A DNA stretch of 27,275 nt from an uncultured Clostridium sp. GTDB taxonomy: Bacteria; Bacillota; Clostridia; Lachnospirales; Lachnospiraceae. The stretch covers positions 1 to 27,275 of the forward strand of contig CALELW010000291.1 of NCBI GenBank assembly GCA_937902905.1, written 5' to 3'. This document shows, piece by piece, positions 7,436-15,136 of this stretch. A program made the translations under genes and the position numbers. Position 1 is the first letter of the stretch. Each line of letters begins with the position of its first letter. Below the pieces are notes generated by a model, which was not told the DNA's origin, searched no databases, and saw only the letters and a program-made list of their open reading frames with translations.

Positions 7436-9034
7436 ATGATTAAGATGCTGCTTGCCGATGATGAGGGGATTGTTTTACAGTCTTTGCAGCATATCATCGA
7501 AAAGAACTTTGGCACAAGCTGTGAGGTAAAGACAGCAAAAACAGGTAGAGAAGTAATCCGGCTTGCCGAAGAATTTCGTCCGGATATTGCCATGATGGAT
7601 ATTCAGATGCCTGGAATTAATGGAATTGAGGCAATTGAGGAAATCAAAACATTTTGTCCCAAAACCTGTTTTATTATTATGTCAGCATATGATACATTTG
7701 ATTACGCAAAAAAAGCAATGTCACTTGGAGTGATGGACTTTATCACGAAGCCTGCAAATGCCACGCGTATTGTGCAAGTGCTGGAAAAGGCGATAGACGA
7801 GGTAAAGAGAAGACAGGAGCACTGGGAAAAAAATCTGGAATATAAAGAAAAATTAGAAGCGGTGATTCCAATTATCGAGAGTGGAATGATTTATTCCATT
7901 TTGTTTCAGGATAATTATTCCGGGGATACGGAACGCTTTCGGGAACTTTTGGATATTCCGCAGAAATATGGTTTTATTCTGGTGATTGAAGTGGGTGATG
8001 CGATTGAAAACCGAAAGATGACAAACGTAGTCGGTATGTCGGTAAAGGCACAAAAATTTTATGATGAATTTCGCCAGATTGTAAAGCAGTTTTTCCCGGC
8101 GACAGTAGGACCGATGATGGCAAACAAGGTAGTTGTTTTCGTGCCGGTTGAAACGCCGAAACAAGAGTACAAAGAAAGAGTATTAACCATTGAGCGTGCA
8201 GACCATATGATTCAAAAACTGACGACAAGGATTGAATTGTTTTTCCGTGTCGGAATAGGAAGTGTGCACCCATTAGACAATATATATCCTTCCTATCAGG
8301 AGGCATGTCTGGCGTTAAAGAAGGCAGACGGACCGGTTATGCATATTAACGACTTTGCAGCGGCACAGAGTGTGGAAGAAAATTATCCGTTAGATACGGA
8401 AAATGCGATGTATCTGGCACTACGCAAAGGGGATGTCGGCAAAATGTTAGGGGAAGCAAACCAATTTTTCCTTTGGATGGAAAACAATTACGGGACGTAT
8501 GTCGAAGATATCCGGTTAAAGATATTGGAACTTGTGATGTATGCGGAGCGTATTGCATTTCACGAGGGCGGTATGTCGTATCATTTCCGTGACCGCACAG
8601 ATTATTTGACGGAATTGATGGCAATTGTCCAGTTTGATGGATTAAAGCAATGGTTTTTAGAGCATATGCAGATGGCAGGAGAGGTGATTCACGCCAAGGC
8701 AAGTGAGAAATACAGCGATATTGTTGCCAAGGCGAGAAATTATATGGAAGAGAATTTCAGGAAAGATATTTCACTGGATGATGTGTCGAGGGTTGCCAAT
8801 GTCAGTCCATATTATTTCAGTAAGGTATTTAAGGACGAAACCGGTGAAACTTTTGTGGAATATTTAACAAAACTTCGGATTGCGTATGCGAAGAAACTGT
8901 TGCGGGAAAAAGAAAAAAGCATTAAACAGATTTGTCTGGAATCGGGATACAGCGACCCGAATTATTTCAGCCGCATTTTCAAAAAATCAGTGGGTGTGAC
9001 GCCTTCTGAATTTCAGAAAGAAGGAATGGAATAG
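7436..9034 (+). CDS. AraC-family response regulator, YesN type
   Basis: 532 aa from ATG 7436, which sits 7 nt after AGGAGG (7423-7428). The upstream in-frame ATG 7430 abuts the ribosome site and is less likely. The N-terminal receiver has the acidic pair D8/D9, phospho-acceptor Asp55 in MMDIQMPG, Ser83 in IMSAYD and Lys105 in ITKPAN. A long middle region of about 300 residues of the YesN type follows. The protein ends in a double helix-turn-helix AraC domain: ISLDDVSRVANVSPYYFSKV, then KQICLESGYSDPNYFSRIFKK and VTPSEF. It is translationally coupled to the kinase, its certain partner. It probably activates the downstream transporter promoter in response to sugar. Confidence 0.92.
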   Translation: MIKMLLADDEGIVLQSLQHIIEKNFGTSCEVKTAKTGREVIRLAEEFRPDIAMMDIQMPGINGIEAIEEIKTFCPKTCFIIMSAYDTFDYAKKAMSLGVMDFITKPANATRIVQVLEKAIDEVKRRQEHWEKNLEYKEKLEAVIPIIESGMIYSILFQDNYSGDTERFRELLDIPQKYGFILVIEVGDAIENRKMTNVVGMSVKAQKFYDEFRQIVKQFFPATVGPMMANKVVVFVPVETPKQEYKERVLTIERADHMIQKLTTRIELFFRVGIGSVHPLDNIYPSYQEACLALKKADGPVMHINDFAAAQSVEENYPLDTENAMYLALRKGDVGKMLGEANQFFLWMENNYGTYVEDIRLKILELVMYAERIAFHEGGMSYHFRDRTDYLTELMAIVQFDGLKQWFLEHMQMAGEVIHAKASEKYSDIVAKARNYMEENFRKDISLDDVSRVANVSPYYFSKVFKDETGETFVEYLTKLRIAYAKKLLREKEKSIKQICLESGYSDPNYFSRIFKKSVGVTPSEFQKEGME

Positions 9035-9035
9035 A

Positions 9036-10067
9036 ATGAAAAAAATAAATAGAAGAAGTTTTTTGCTTCTGTTTCTGAGTGTTCTCTGTATGTGTGGCCT
9101 GACCGGCTGTGGCGGGCAGGTGAAAGAAGAAACCAAGCAGGTAAAGAAGGAGATTCAGATTGGATTTTCCTTTGATTCACTTGTTATCGAGAGGTGGCAG
9201 CGTGACCGTGATGTGTTCGTCTCACAGGCACAGGAAGCCGGAGCAAAAGTAAATGTTCAGAATGCCGGCGGCGATGTGAAGACGCAGAGAAAGCAGATTT
9301 CGTATTTTATCGAGCAGAAGATGGATGTGATTGTTGTGGTGGCAGTTGATACATCCGCTTTATCTGACGTTGTGAAGAAAGCAAAAGAAAATGGAATCCG
9401 TGTGGTAGCCTATGACCGCATGTTAGAAAACGCAGGAGTTGATTTGTGTGTTTCCTTTGACAGTGAAAAAGTAGGAAGCTTATATGCAGAAGCAATTCGC
9501 AAAAAATTTCCGAAGGGGGCAAAACTTCTTGAAATTATGGGTTCTTCTGAGGACTATAATGTTAAATTGTTAGAGAAGGGGCTTTCGGCGGGCTTGAGAA
9601 AGTCCGATACCGTGGTAAAAAAAGCGTATGCCAAGGGATGGATTGCGGAGCATGCCTATCAGACCGTGTCGGATTTTTTTGAAAAAGGCGGCGAATGTGA
9701 TGCCATTATCTGCGGAAACGACGATTTGGCTGCACAGGCAATTTTAGCATTATCAGAAAATCGCAAGGCGGGCAAGGTGTATGTCTTAGGACAGGATGGC
9801 GATTTGTCAGCGTGCCAGCGCATTGTCGAGGGAACGCAGGGAGGAACCGTGTTTAAAGATGTGGATGATCTGGCAAAAAAAGCGGCCACGATGTGTGTGA
9901 AACTGGCAAAAGGAGAAGAAATTTCAGGAACATCTAAGCACTTTGATGGTACAAATCAAGTGGATTCGTATTTTTTGACACCGGTCTTTGTGGATAAAAA
10001 GAATCTGAAGCAGGTTATTATTGATGGTGGATTTCATACGAAAGAGGAAGTATATATAAATGAATAA
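9036..10067 (+). CDS. XylF-like sugar-binding lipoprotein
   Basis: 343 aa. A lipoprotein signal peptide ends in the lipobox LTGC, so Cys25 would be lipidated and the protein held on the outer face of the membrane. The mature part is a Peripla_BP_4 protein strongly resembling D-xylose-binding XylF: IGFSFDSLVIERWQRDRDVF, then DVIVVVAVDTSALSDVV, VVAYDRMLENAGVDLCVSFD and GNDDLAAQA. ATG 9036 is 1 bp after the regulator stop, with AAGGAATGG upstream, so it is the last gene of the sensor operon. A terminator separates it from the ABC genes. It may be a second co-sensor or a spare binding protein for the importer. A pentose ligand is a reasonable guess and not proven. Confidence 0.85.
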   Translation: MKKINRRSFLLLFLSVLCMCGLTGCGGQVKEETKQVKKEIQIGFSFDSLVIERWQRDRDVFVSQAQEAGAKVNVQNAGGDVKTQRKQISYFIEQKMDVIVVVAVDTSALSDVVKKAKENGIRVVAYDRMLENAGVDLCVSFDSEKVGSLYAEAIRKKFPKGAKLLEIMGSSEDYNVKLLEKGLSAGLRKSDTVVKKAYAKGWIAEHAYQTVSDFFEKGGECDAIICGNDDLAAQAILALSENRKAGKVYVLGQDGDLSACQRIVEGTQGGTVFKDVDDLAKKAATMCVKLAKGEEISGTSKHFDGTNQVDSYFLTPVFVDKKNLKQVIIDGGFHTKEEVYINE

Positions 10068-10087
10068 CAGGGAATGAATAAGAAGGG

Positions 10088-10125
10088 TAGCACAATTTTG
10101 AGGATAAAATTGTGCTATTTTTTTT
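10088..10125 (+). terminator. Intrinsic terminator of the sensor operon
   Basis: TAGCACAATTTT (10088-10099) pairs perfectly with AAAATTGTGCTA (10106-10117). The stem is 12 bp with a 6-nt loop, followed at once by eight T (10118-10125). It is a textbook intrinsic terminator 20 nt after the stop at 10067. Confidence 0.93.
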
Positions 10126-10176
10126 GCCCGGATTCGACATAATAACAAAAATGTCCTTTTTATCGTAAAGCACTGC

Positions 10177-10203
10177 TGGTTTGACTGTGGTACAGTATAA
10201 CCA
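10177..10203 (+). promoter_or_regulatory. 27-bp dyad overlapping a candidate -10 upstream of chvE
   Basis: The symmetric arrangement is TGGTT-N2-ACTGT-N3-ACAGT-N2-AACCA, centred on 10190; 10 of 13 positions per arm are complementary. It overlaps TATAAC (10196-10201), a plausible -10 that lacks a good -35 (CTGCTG at 10173-10178). A weak -35 fits a promoter needing an activator such as the YesN-type regulator, while the dyad over the -10 fits a repressor operator. It lies 36 bp before the chvE start. It is not a match to the catabolite-repression cre consensus. Confidence 0.5.
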
Positions 10204-10239
10204 ACAAAGAGAAAGAATTTAGGAAAGGAATGTTAGGCT

Positions 10240-11343
10240 ATGAAATTAGGAAAAAAATGGATGGCTTGTCTGTTGGCAGTTATCATGACATTTTCGTTAA
10301 CTGCCTGTGGTGTAAGTGGTGACCAGATTGCTGTAAACAAGCCGCAGCAAAAAGACCCGGGCGCCAAAAAAAGAATTGCCGTTTCGATGCCAACAAAGGA
10401 TTTGCAGCGTTGGGCGCAGGACGGCAGCAACATGAAAACGCAGCTTGAAAAGCAGGGATACGAAGTCGATATCCAGTATGCGAACAACGACATTGCCACA
10501 CAGGTAAGTCAGATTGAGAACATGATTGCTGTAAATCCGGATGTTCTTGTAGTCGCATCAATCGATGGTTCGGCTTTAGGAACTGCGTTACAGGGTGCAA
10601 AAGGACTTGGAATACCGGTAATTGCATATGACCGTTTGATTATGCAGAGTGATGCCGTATCGTATTACGCAACCTTTGATAATGAGAAGGTTGGAGAATT
10701 GCAGGGACAGTACATCGAAGACAAACTTGATTTGAAGAATGCCAAGGGGCCATTTAACATTGAGTTGTTTACCGGTTCTTCCGATGACAATAACTGTAAT
10801 TACTTCTTCGGTGGTGCAATGAAAGTGCTTCAGCCGTATATTGATTCCGGTAAATTGGTTGTCCGTTCCGGTTCGACAACGCTTGCTGAGTGTGCAACGT
10901 CTAACTGGTCGACAGAAGAAGCGCAGAAGCGTATGGAAAATGTATTGGCTGCTTACTATCAGAATGGTACGAAGTTAGATGCGGTATTAGCATCGAATGA
11001 TTCGGTTGCTAATGGTGTAACAAATGCACTGGTTGCTTCGTATAAAGGCAAGATGCCAATTATCACCGGTCAGGACTGTGATATTACATCAGTAAAGAAT
11101 ATTATTGCAGGAAAACAGTCCATGTCCATTTTCAAAGATACAAGACAATTGGCATCGAAACTGGTGGAAATGGTAACTGCAATTGTAGAAGGAAAAGAAG
11201 TACCGGTTAATGATACAAAGAGTTATGACAATGGTAAGGGAATTGTTCCGACTTATCTTTGTACACCGGTATTTGCAGACCAGGATAACTACAAGGAAGT
11301 CCTGATTGATTCCGGATATTATAGTGAAAAAGATGTGAAATAA
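10240..11343 (+). CDS. chvE: Multiple-monosaccharide ABC transporter, substrate-binding lipoprotein
   Basis: 367 aa. The lipoprotein signal peptide ends at LTAC (Cys23). The mature protein has the ChvE form: IAVSMPTKDLQRWAQDGSNM, DVLVVASIDGSALGTAL, IPVIAYDRLIM, YYATFDNEKVGELQGQYI, ELFTGSSDDNN and VLASNDSVANGV. It captures monosaccharides (in the family: galactose, arabinose, xylose, glucose and others) outside the cell and delivers them to the MmsB permease. ATG 10240 follows AAAGGA (10224-10229). It begins a three-gene operon with mmsA (14-bp gap) and mmsB. The 114-bp upstream region after the terminator holds the 27-bp dyad. The family call is firm and the preferred sugar unknown. Confidence 0.92.
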   Translation: MKLGKKWMACLLAVIMTFSLTACGVSGDQIAVNKPQQKDPGAKKRIAVSMPTKDLQRWAQDGSNMKTQLEKQGYEVDIQYANNDIATQVSQIENMIAVNPDVLVVASIDGSALGTALQGAKGLGIPVIAYDRLIMQSDAVSYYATFDNEKVGELQGQYIEDKLDLKNAKGPFNIELFTGSSDDNNCNYFFGGAMKVLQPYIDSGKLVVRSGSTTLAECATSNWSTEEAQKRMENVLAAYYQNGTKLDAVLASNDSVANGVTNALVASYKGKMPIITGQDCDITSVKNIIAGKQSMSIFKDTRQLASKLVEMVTAIVEGKEVPVNDTKSYDNGKGIVPTYLCTPVFADQDNYKEVLIDSGYYSEKDVK

Positions 11344-11357
11344 AAAGGGGTGAAATT

Positions 11358-12896
11358 ATGGCAGAATATATTTTGGAAATGAACTCCATCACCAAAACAT
11401 TTCCCGGCGTAAAAGCTCTTGATAATGTAAATTTGAAAGTGAAAAAGGGTGAGATTCATGCGCTTGTCGGAGAAAATGGAGCCGGTAAATCGACGCTTAT
11501 GAATGTGCTCAGCGGCATTTACCCTTATGGCAGTTATGAAGGCGACATTGTTTATGATGGAGAAATCTGTAAGTTCAAAGAAATTAAAGACAGTGAGCGG
11601 AAGGGAATCGTTATTATTCACCAGGAGCTTGCACTTGTTCCGTATATGACGATTGCAGAGAATATGTTTCTTGGCAACGAGCAGGGCAAGAAGTTTTCCA
11701 TTGACTGGACAACAACGTATGGCCGTGCCGAGGAATTAATGAAAAAAGTCGGGTTACATGAGGACCCGCATACATTGGTAAAAGATATCGGTGTTGGTAA
11801 GCAGCAGCTTGTGGAGATTGCAAAAGCACTTGCCAAAGATGTAAAACTTTTGATTCTGGATGAGCCGACCGCATCATTGAATGAATCGGATTCGCAGGCG
11901 CTTCTGGAATTGATGTTAGAGTTTAAGAAACAGGGAATGACATCCATTATCATTTCCCATAAATTAAATGAGATTTCTTATGTGGCGGATAAAATTACCG
12001 TTATCCGCGATGGCTCAACGATTGAGACAATGGATAAAAAAGTGGATGATTTCAGTGAGAACCGAATCATCCGCGGCATGGTTGGACGTGAGCTGAGTAA
12101 CCGCTTCCCGGCAAGAGAAAATGTGAAAATTGGTGATGTCTGCATGGAAGTGAAAAACTGGACCGTGCATCATCCACTGACACCGGCGAAGAAGGTTGTT
12201 GACGATGTATCGTTTTATGTAAGACGCGGTGAGGTTGTCGGTATTTCCGGATTGATGGGTGCCGGACGAACCGAGCTTGCGATGAGTTTGTTTGGACGAA
12301 GCTATGGAACCGGTATTTCGGGAACGCTTCTGATGAACGGAAAAGAAGTTCATTTGAAAAATGTCCGACAGGCAATTGACCATAAATTAGCGTATGTGAC
12401 GGAAGATCGAAAAGGAAATGGTTTGATTTTGTCAAATCCGATTTATACGAATACGTCACTAGCCAAAATGGATGAGGTAAGCCGCTTTGGTGTGATTGAT
12501 AAGTTAAAGGAAGTGCAGGTGGCTGAAGATTACCGCCAGAAATTGCACACAAAAGCGCCATCTGTTTACCAGAATGTAGGAAATCTTAGTGGTGGTAACC
12601 AACAGAAGGTATTACTTGCTAAATGGATGCTTACCGACCCGGATGTTTTGATTTTGGATGAGCCGACCAGAGGTATTGATGTCGGAGCAAAATATGAGAT
12701 TTATTGTATTATTAATGATTTAGTTGCTGCCGGAAAATCGGTTATCATTATTTCTTCAGAACTGCCGGAAGTGCTTGGCATGAGCGACCGCATTTACGTC
12801 ATGAATGAAGGAAAAATTGTAGGTGAAGTCGATGGAAAAGAAGCAACACAGGAAATTATTATGTCATACATTATGAAATCAGGAAAAGGAGCGTGA
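11358..12896 (+). CDS. mmsA: Multiple-monosaccharide ABC transporter, fused ATP-binding protein
   Basis: 512 aa, also known as gguA, with two ABC domains in one chain as in RbsA/MglA/XylG. The first domain has Walker A GENGAGKST (residues 38-46), Walker B LLILDEPTASL and a degenerate signature, VGKQQLVEIA. The second has a degenerate Walker A, GLMGAGRTE, but an intact signature LSGGNQQKV and Walker B LILDEPTRGID. This pairing of degenerate sites is normal for the family. It energises sugar import through MmsB in the cytoplasmic membrane. ATG 11358 lies 14 bp after chvE with AAAAGGGGTG upstream. The stop overlaps the earliest possible start of mmsB, so the two are coupled. Confidence 0.95.
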   Translation: MAEYILEMNSITKTFPGVKALDNVNLKVKKGEIHALVGENGAGKSTLMNVLSGIYPYGSYEGDIVYDGEICKFKEIKDSERKGIVIIHQELALVPYMTIAENMFLGNEQGKKFSIDWTTTYGRAEELMKKVGLHEDPHTLVKDIGVGKQQLVEIAKALAKDVKLLILDEPTASLNESDSQALLELMLEFKKQGMTSIIISHKLNEISYVADKITVIRDGSTIETMDKKVDDFSENRIIRGMVGRELSNRFPARENVKIGDVCMEVKNWTVHHPLTPAKKVVDDVSFYVRRGEVVGISGLMGAGRTELAMSLFGRSYGTGISGTLLMNGKEVHLKNVRQAIDHKLAYVTEDRKGNGLILSNPIYTNTSLAKMDEVSRFGVIDKLKEVQVAEDYRQKLHTKAPSVYQNVGNLSGGNQQKVLLAKWMLTDPDVLILDEPTRGIDVGAKYEIYCIINDLVAAGKSVIIISSELPEVLGMSDRIYVMNEGKIVGEVDGKEATQEIIMSYIMKSGKGA

Positions 12897-12901
12897 ATGA
12901 A

Positions 12902-14041
12902 ATGAGTCAGGTGAAAGAAACTTTAAAAAAGAATACAATGGTGATTGCGTTAATCGTTGTAGCTGTATTCTTTACATTTATGACAGATGGTGCATTGCTT
13001 CTGTCATCGAACATAACAAATCTGATTGCACAGAACGGTTATGTTGTGATTCTTGCAGTAGGTATGCTTTTGTGTATCTTAACCGGTGGTAATATCGATT
13101 TGTCGGTTGGTTCCATCGTATGTTTAGTTGGTGCCGTTGTCGGAAAACTGATGGTAAATGGCGGCGTAAATATGTGGGTGGCAATCGGAGCCGGTTTGTT
13201 AGTTGGTCTTTTGATTGGTATCTGGCAGGCATTCTGGATTGCATATGTCCGCATCCCACCGTTTATCGTAACTCTTGCCGGTATGCTTTTGTGGCGTGGT
13301 CTTGCGTTAATCGTTCTTGACGGACTTACCATTTCCCCAATGCCGGATTCCTACATCGCCCTGTTTAACAATTATATTCCGGGTTATGTAACCGCATTGA
13401 TTGCCGGTGTCCTGATTTGTGCTGGATTCATTGCTTCCGTGATTTGGAAACGAATCAAAGCAAAGAAAAATGGTTATCAGCAGAGTAACCTTTACGGTGA
13501 TATCGCAAAATGTGTTATCATTACAGCAGTTGTGATGTTTGTCTGCATCAAACTTTACAGCTACAAAGGTTTGCCAACCATCTTGATTCTGTTAGCAATT
13601 ATTGTAGCAGCATATGCTTACTATACATCCAAAACTGTTTCCGGACGTTATTACTATGCAGTCGGCGGTAACGAGAATGCAGCAAAATTAAGTGGTGTAA
13701 AAACAAACCGTGTTTACTTCATCGCTTATGTCAACATGGCAGTTCTTTCCGCAGTAGCAGCTCTTGTATGTATCGCAAGATTTAATTCGGCAGCTCCAAC
13801 TGCCGGTACAAACTACGAGATGGATGCCATCGGCGCCTGCTTCATTGGTGGAGCATCTGCTTACGGCGGTATCGGTACAGTTCCCGGTGTTGTAATCGGT
13901 GCGATTTTTATGGGTGTTCTGAATAACGGAATGTCTATCATGGGTATTGATGCAAACTGGCAGAAAGCAGTAAAAGGACTTGTTCTTTTGGCAGCTGTTG
14001 CCTTTGATGTAATTTCTAAGAAAAAACAGAGCAGTAAATAA
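12902..14041 (+). CDS. mmsB: Multiple-monosaccharide ABC transporter, permease
   Basis: 379 aa from ATG 12902, also known as gguB. A GTG at 12893 overlapping the mmsA stop is the alternative start, but the AAGGAG at 12886-12891 is spaced better for the ATG. It is a polytopic membrane protein of the RbsC/XylH/GguB family (BPD_transp_2). Conserved pieces include LLCILTGGNIDLSVGSIVCL, YVRIPPFIVTLAGMLLWRG, SGRYYYAVGGNENAAKLSGV and MDAIGACFIGGASAYGGIGT. It forms the membrane channel for sugars delivered by ChvE. It is the last gene of the transport operon and is followed by a long terminator. Confidence 0.95.
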   Translation: MSQVKETLKKNTMVIALIVVAVFFTFMTDGALLLSSNITNLIAQNGYVVILAVGMLLCILTGGNIDLSVGSIVCLVGAVVGKLMVNGGVNMWVAIGAGLLVGLLIGIWQAFWIAYVRIPPFIVTLAGMLLWRGLALIVLDGLTISPMPDSYIALFNNYIPGYVTALIAGVLICAGFIASVIWKRIKAKKNGYQQSNLYGDIAKCVIITAVVMFVCIKLYSYKGLPTILILLAIIVAAYAYYTSKTVSGRYYYAVGGNENAAKLSGVKTNRVYFIAYVNMAVLSAVAALVCIARFNSAAPTAGTNYEMDAIGACFIGGASAYGGIGTVPGVVIGAIFMGVLNNGMSIMGIDANWQKAVKGLVLLAAVAFDVISKKKQSSK

Positions 14042-14050
14042 CAACAAAGA

Positions 14051-14112
14051 AACACCTCGTGTGAGACGGGATAACGCAGAGCGTTATAGTCTCCCACGAG
14101 GTGTTTTTTTTT
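14051..14112 (+). terminator. Compound intrinsic terminator of the transporter operon
   Basis: Three coaxial stems are visible: AACACCTCGTG (14051-14061) with CACGAGGTGTT (14095-14105), GAGAC (14063-14067) with GTCTC (14089-14093), and ATAACGC (14071-14077) with GCGTTAT (14081-14087). In all there are 23 base pairs with a 3-nt loop, then nine T (14104-14112). The structure is longer than a usual terminator. Confidence 0.92.
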
Positions 14113-14151
14113 GTTGTTTTGTAATGTTCGAGGGGGGAGGGAAAGAAAGTA

Positions 14152-14180
14152 ATGACAGGTGTTGTGTTTTATGTTATAAT
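14152..14180 (+). promoter_or_regulatory. Promoter upstream of the antitoxin-like gene
   Basis: ATGACA (14152-14157, 5/6), 17-bp spacer, TATAAT (14175-14180, 6/6) with TG at 14172-14173 making an extended -10. It would leave an untranslated leader of about 138 nt before 14325. The stretch 14113-14324 holds this promoter, a second TATAAT within a palindrome at 14268-14284 and imperfect direct repeats (GTACTGATGG and GTACTGGTAT; GAAAATGTATGG and GAAAATGGATAT), but no gene. Confidence 0.65.
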
Positions 14181-14267
14181 AAGAAAAATAATATATGCAA
14201 AAAATTGAAAAAATACTTGTACTGATGGCACAACATAGAAAATGTATGGTACTGGTATTCTAAGAAA

Positions 14268-14284
14268 ATGGATATAATATCCAT
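14268..14284 (+). promoter_or_regulatory. Palindromic operator candidate before the antitoxin-like gene
   Basis: ATGGATAT-A-ATATCCAT is a perfect 8+1+8 inverted repeat enclosing TATAAT (14273-14278). Its position 40 bp before the start codon is typical of autoregulatory sites of toxin-antitoxin operons. No good -35 accompanies the internal TATAAT. Confidence 0.5.
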
Positions 14285-14324
14285 TAAAGAAGTTACGAGT
14301 ATATTTTGAGGGAGGTGTACAAAT

Positions 14325-14528
14325 ATGGTTACAGCGAGAGATATTAACGATATTCAGGCATTAAAACCAGATGAGCAGGTGTTGGTTCTTAGTTTGGTTA
14401 AAAGTTTTGTAAAATCGCCTGAAAATACAAATGAAGATCAAAAACGATTAGCAAGAATGAGACAAAAGTACGTTGAGAAAAATCCAATGACAATGGATGA
14501 GATTAATTCAGTTATAGAAGGAGAGTAA
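14325..14528 (+). CDS. Small antitoxin-like protein
   Basis: 67 aa, with a strong ribosome site (GGGAGGTG) before ATG 14325. The sequence MVTARDINDIQALKPDEQ followed by a predicted amphipathic helix (LVLSLVKSFVKS) and an acidic/basic C-terminal half is not a family I can name with certainty. What points to an antitoxin is its size and the neighbour immediately downstream (4-nt gap): the start of a PIN-domain protein, VIDTN. PIN toxins of the VapC-like type usually follow a small antitoxin gene in just this way. The gene is intact although its partner is wrecked. Confidence is high that it is a gene and moderate for the role. Confidence 0.65.
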   Translation: MVTARDINDIQALKPDEQVLVLSLVKSFVKSPENTNEDQKRLARMRQKYVEKNPMTMDEINSVIEGE

Positions 14529-14531
14529 GGT

Positions 14532-14665
14532 ATGCAGGTGGTCATAGATACTAACATGTTCCGTTTTATATAACAGCAAAGGCAACAAAATCAAGACTTG
14601 TTACGGGAAATATAAAACATTATCCGATAGAACAAATGCGTACAAGGATATGGGAATTAACCTAG
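14532..14665 (+). pseudogene. Remnant of a PIN-domain (VapC-like) toxin gene
   Basis: The ATG at 14532 begins MQVVIDTNMF, the conserved first strand of PIN ribonucleases with the metal-binding Asp, but reads into TAA after 13 codons (14571-14573). Starting in another frame at 14573, the bases encode TAKATKSRLVTGNIKHYPIE, closely matching the C-terminal PIN stretch (LVTGN.KH.P) that carries the last acidic-site region in the family; this frame stops at 14663-14665. The middle of the domain, about 80-100 residues, is missing. A third frame from 14667 (YEFILRDLM) may be the remains of the C-terminus. A large internal deletion plus frameshifts explains this; no active nuclease can be made. Confidence 0.7.
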
Positions 14666-14693
14666 GTATGAATTTATATTGAGAGACTTAATG

Positions 14694-14723
14694 AAAAGGA
14701 CAGCGGTTAGGCTGTTCTTTTTT
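14694..14723 (+). terminator. Intrinsic terminator after the toxin remnant
   Basis: AAAAGGACAGC (14694-14704) pairs with GCTGTTCTTTT (14711-14721): 11 bp with one G-U and a 6-nt loop, ending in six T (14718-14723). It closes the small antitoxin/toxin-remnant unit. Confidence 0.85.
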
Positions 14724-14746
14724 ATAGACAAAAATTGAGGAGAATC

Positions 14747-14775
14747 TTGAATTATAAACAAGATTGTGATAAAAT
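14747..14775 (+). promoter_or_regulatory. Promoter for a short ORF running toward the XRE gene
   Basis: TTGAAT (14747-14752), 17-bp spacer, TAAAAT (14770-14775) with TG at 14767-14768 as an extended -10. Transcription would start near 14782, just upstream of a strong AGGAGG, and run antisense into the XRE gene. Confidence 0.5.
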
Positions 14776-14812
14776 AACATTTACTAGATGTCAAAAAGGA
14801 AGGAGGAAAAAA

Positions 14813-14857
14813 GTGTTTTGGCTTCAGAACATATTCTTTCATAAGGAAGATACTTAG
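14813..14857 (+). CDS. Possible 14-residue peptide
   Basis: GTG 14813 is 6 nt after AGGAGG (14801-14806) and opens MFWLQNIFFHKEDT, ending at TAG 14855-14857. The first nine residues are hydrophobic/aromatic and the rest charged. A promoter-like sequence lies just upstream (14747-14775). Its last 4 bp overlap the end of the convergent XRE gene (14854-15099). An alternative ORF from ATG 14788 (18 codons) uses the same transcript but its start lacks a ribosome site. The peptide could be a tiny regulator, a signal peptide or non-functional. I can assign no function. Confidence 0.35.
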   Translation: MFWLQNIFFHKEDT

Positions 14858-15099
14858 GATAATAGAGTATCACATGTAACACCGAGAACTTTTGCAAATG
14901 TTTTTAATTCAATATCTGTAACGAAGCGTTGTCCGGATTCAATACGTTGAATTGCATTTTTGTCAAGAGCAATACCTTCTAACTGCATTTTATCGGCTAA
15001 AGCTCGTTGGGAAGTCTTTGGAACCATATTTTTTCGAAGTTTTGCAATGGCAAGTCCGGAAATATTATTTCTGCCATTAGTTGCTTTGTTTTTATACAT
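14854..15099 (-). CDS. XRE-family helix-turn-helix regulator
   Basis: 81 aa on the minus strand, the only clear reverse gene here. Residues about 17-80 form an HTH_3 (Cro/C1) domain: IAKLRKNMVPKTSQRALADK (helices 1-2), KNAIQRIESGQR (recognition region) and DIELKTFAKVLGV with CDTLL at the end. The ending TLL is the usual close of the domain. It has no other domain, so it is probably a dimeric DNA-binding repressor acting alone. The ribosome site is weak (GGTG about 6 nt before the ATG). Upstream on the minus strand is TATAAT with a partial dyad that may be its own operator. It may control the neighbouring short transcript or the toxin/antitoxin remnant; the target is unknown. Confidence 0.85.
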   Translation of the reverse strand: MYKNKATNGRNNISGLAIAKLRKNMVPKTSQRALADKMQLEGIALDKNAIQRIESGQRFVTDIELKTFAKVLGVTCDTLLS

Positions 15100-15136
15100 A
15101 AAATCACCGTCCTAAATTAATTCGTTCAATATCGAA

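Noticed and set aside
10181..10201. TTGACT and TATAAC upstream of chvE as a standard promoter
   Set aside because: The two are only 9 bp apart, too close for a sigma-70 type promoter; TTGACT belongs instead to the dyad at 10177-10203.
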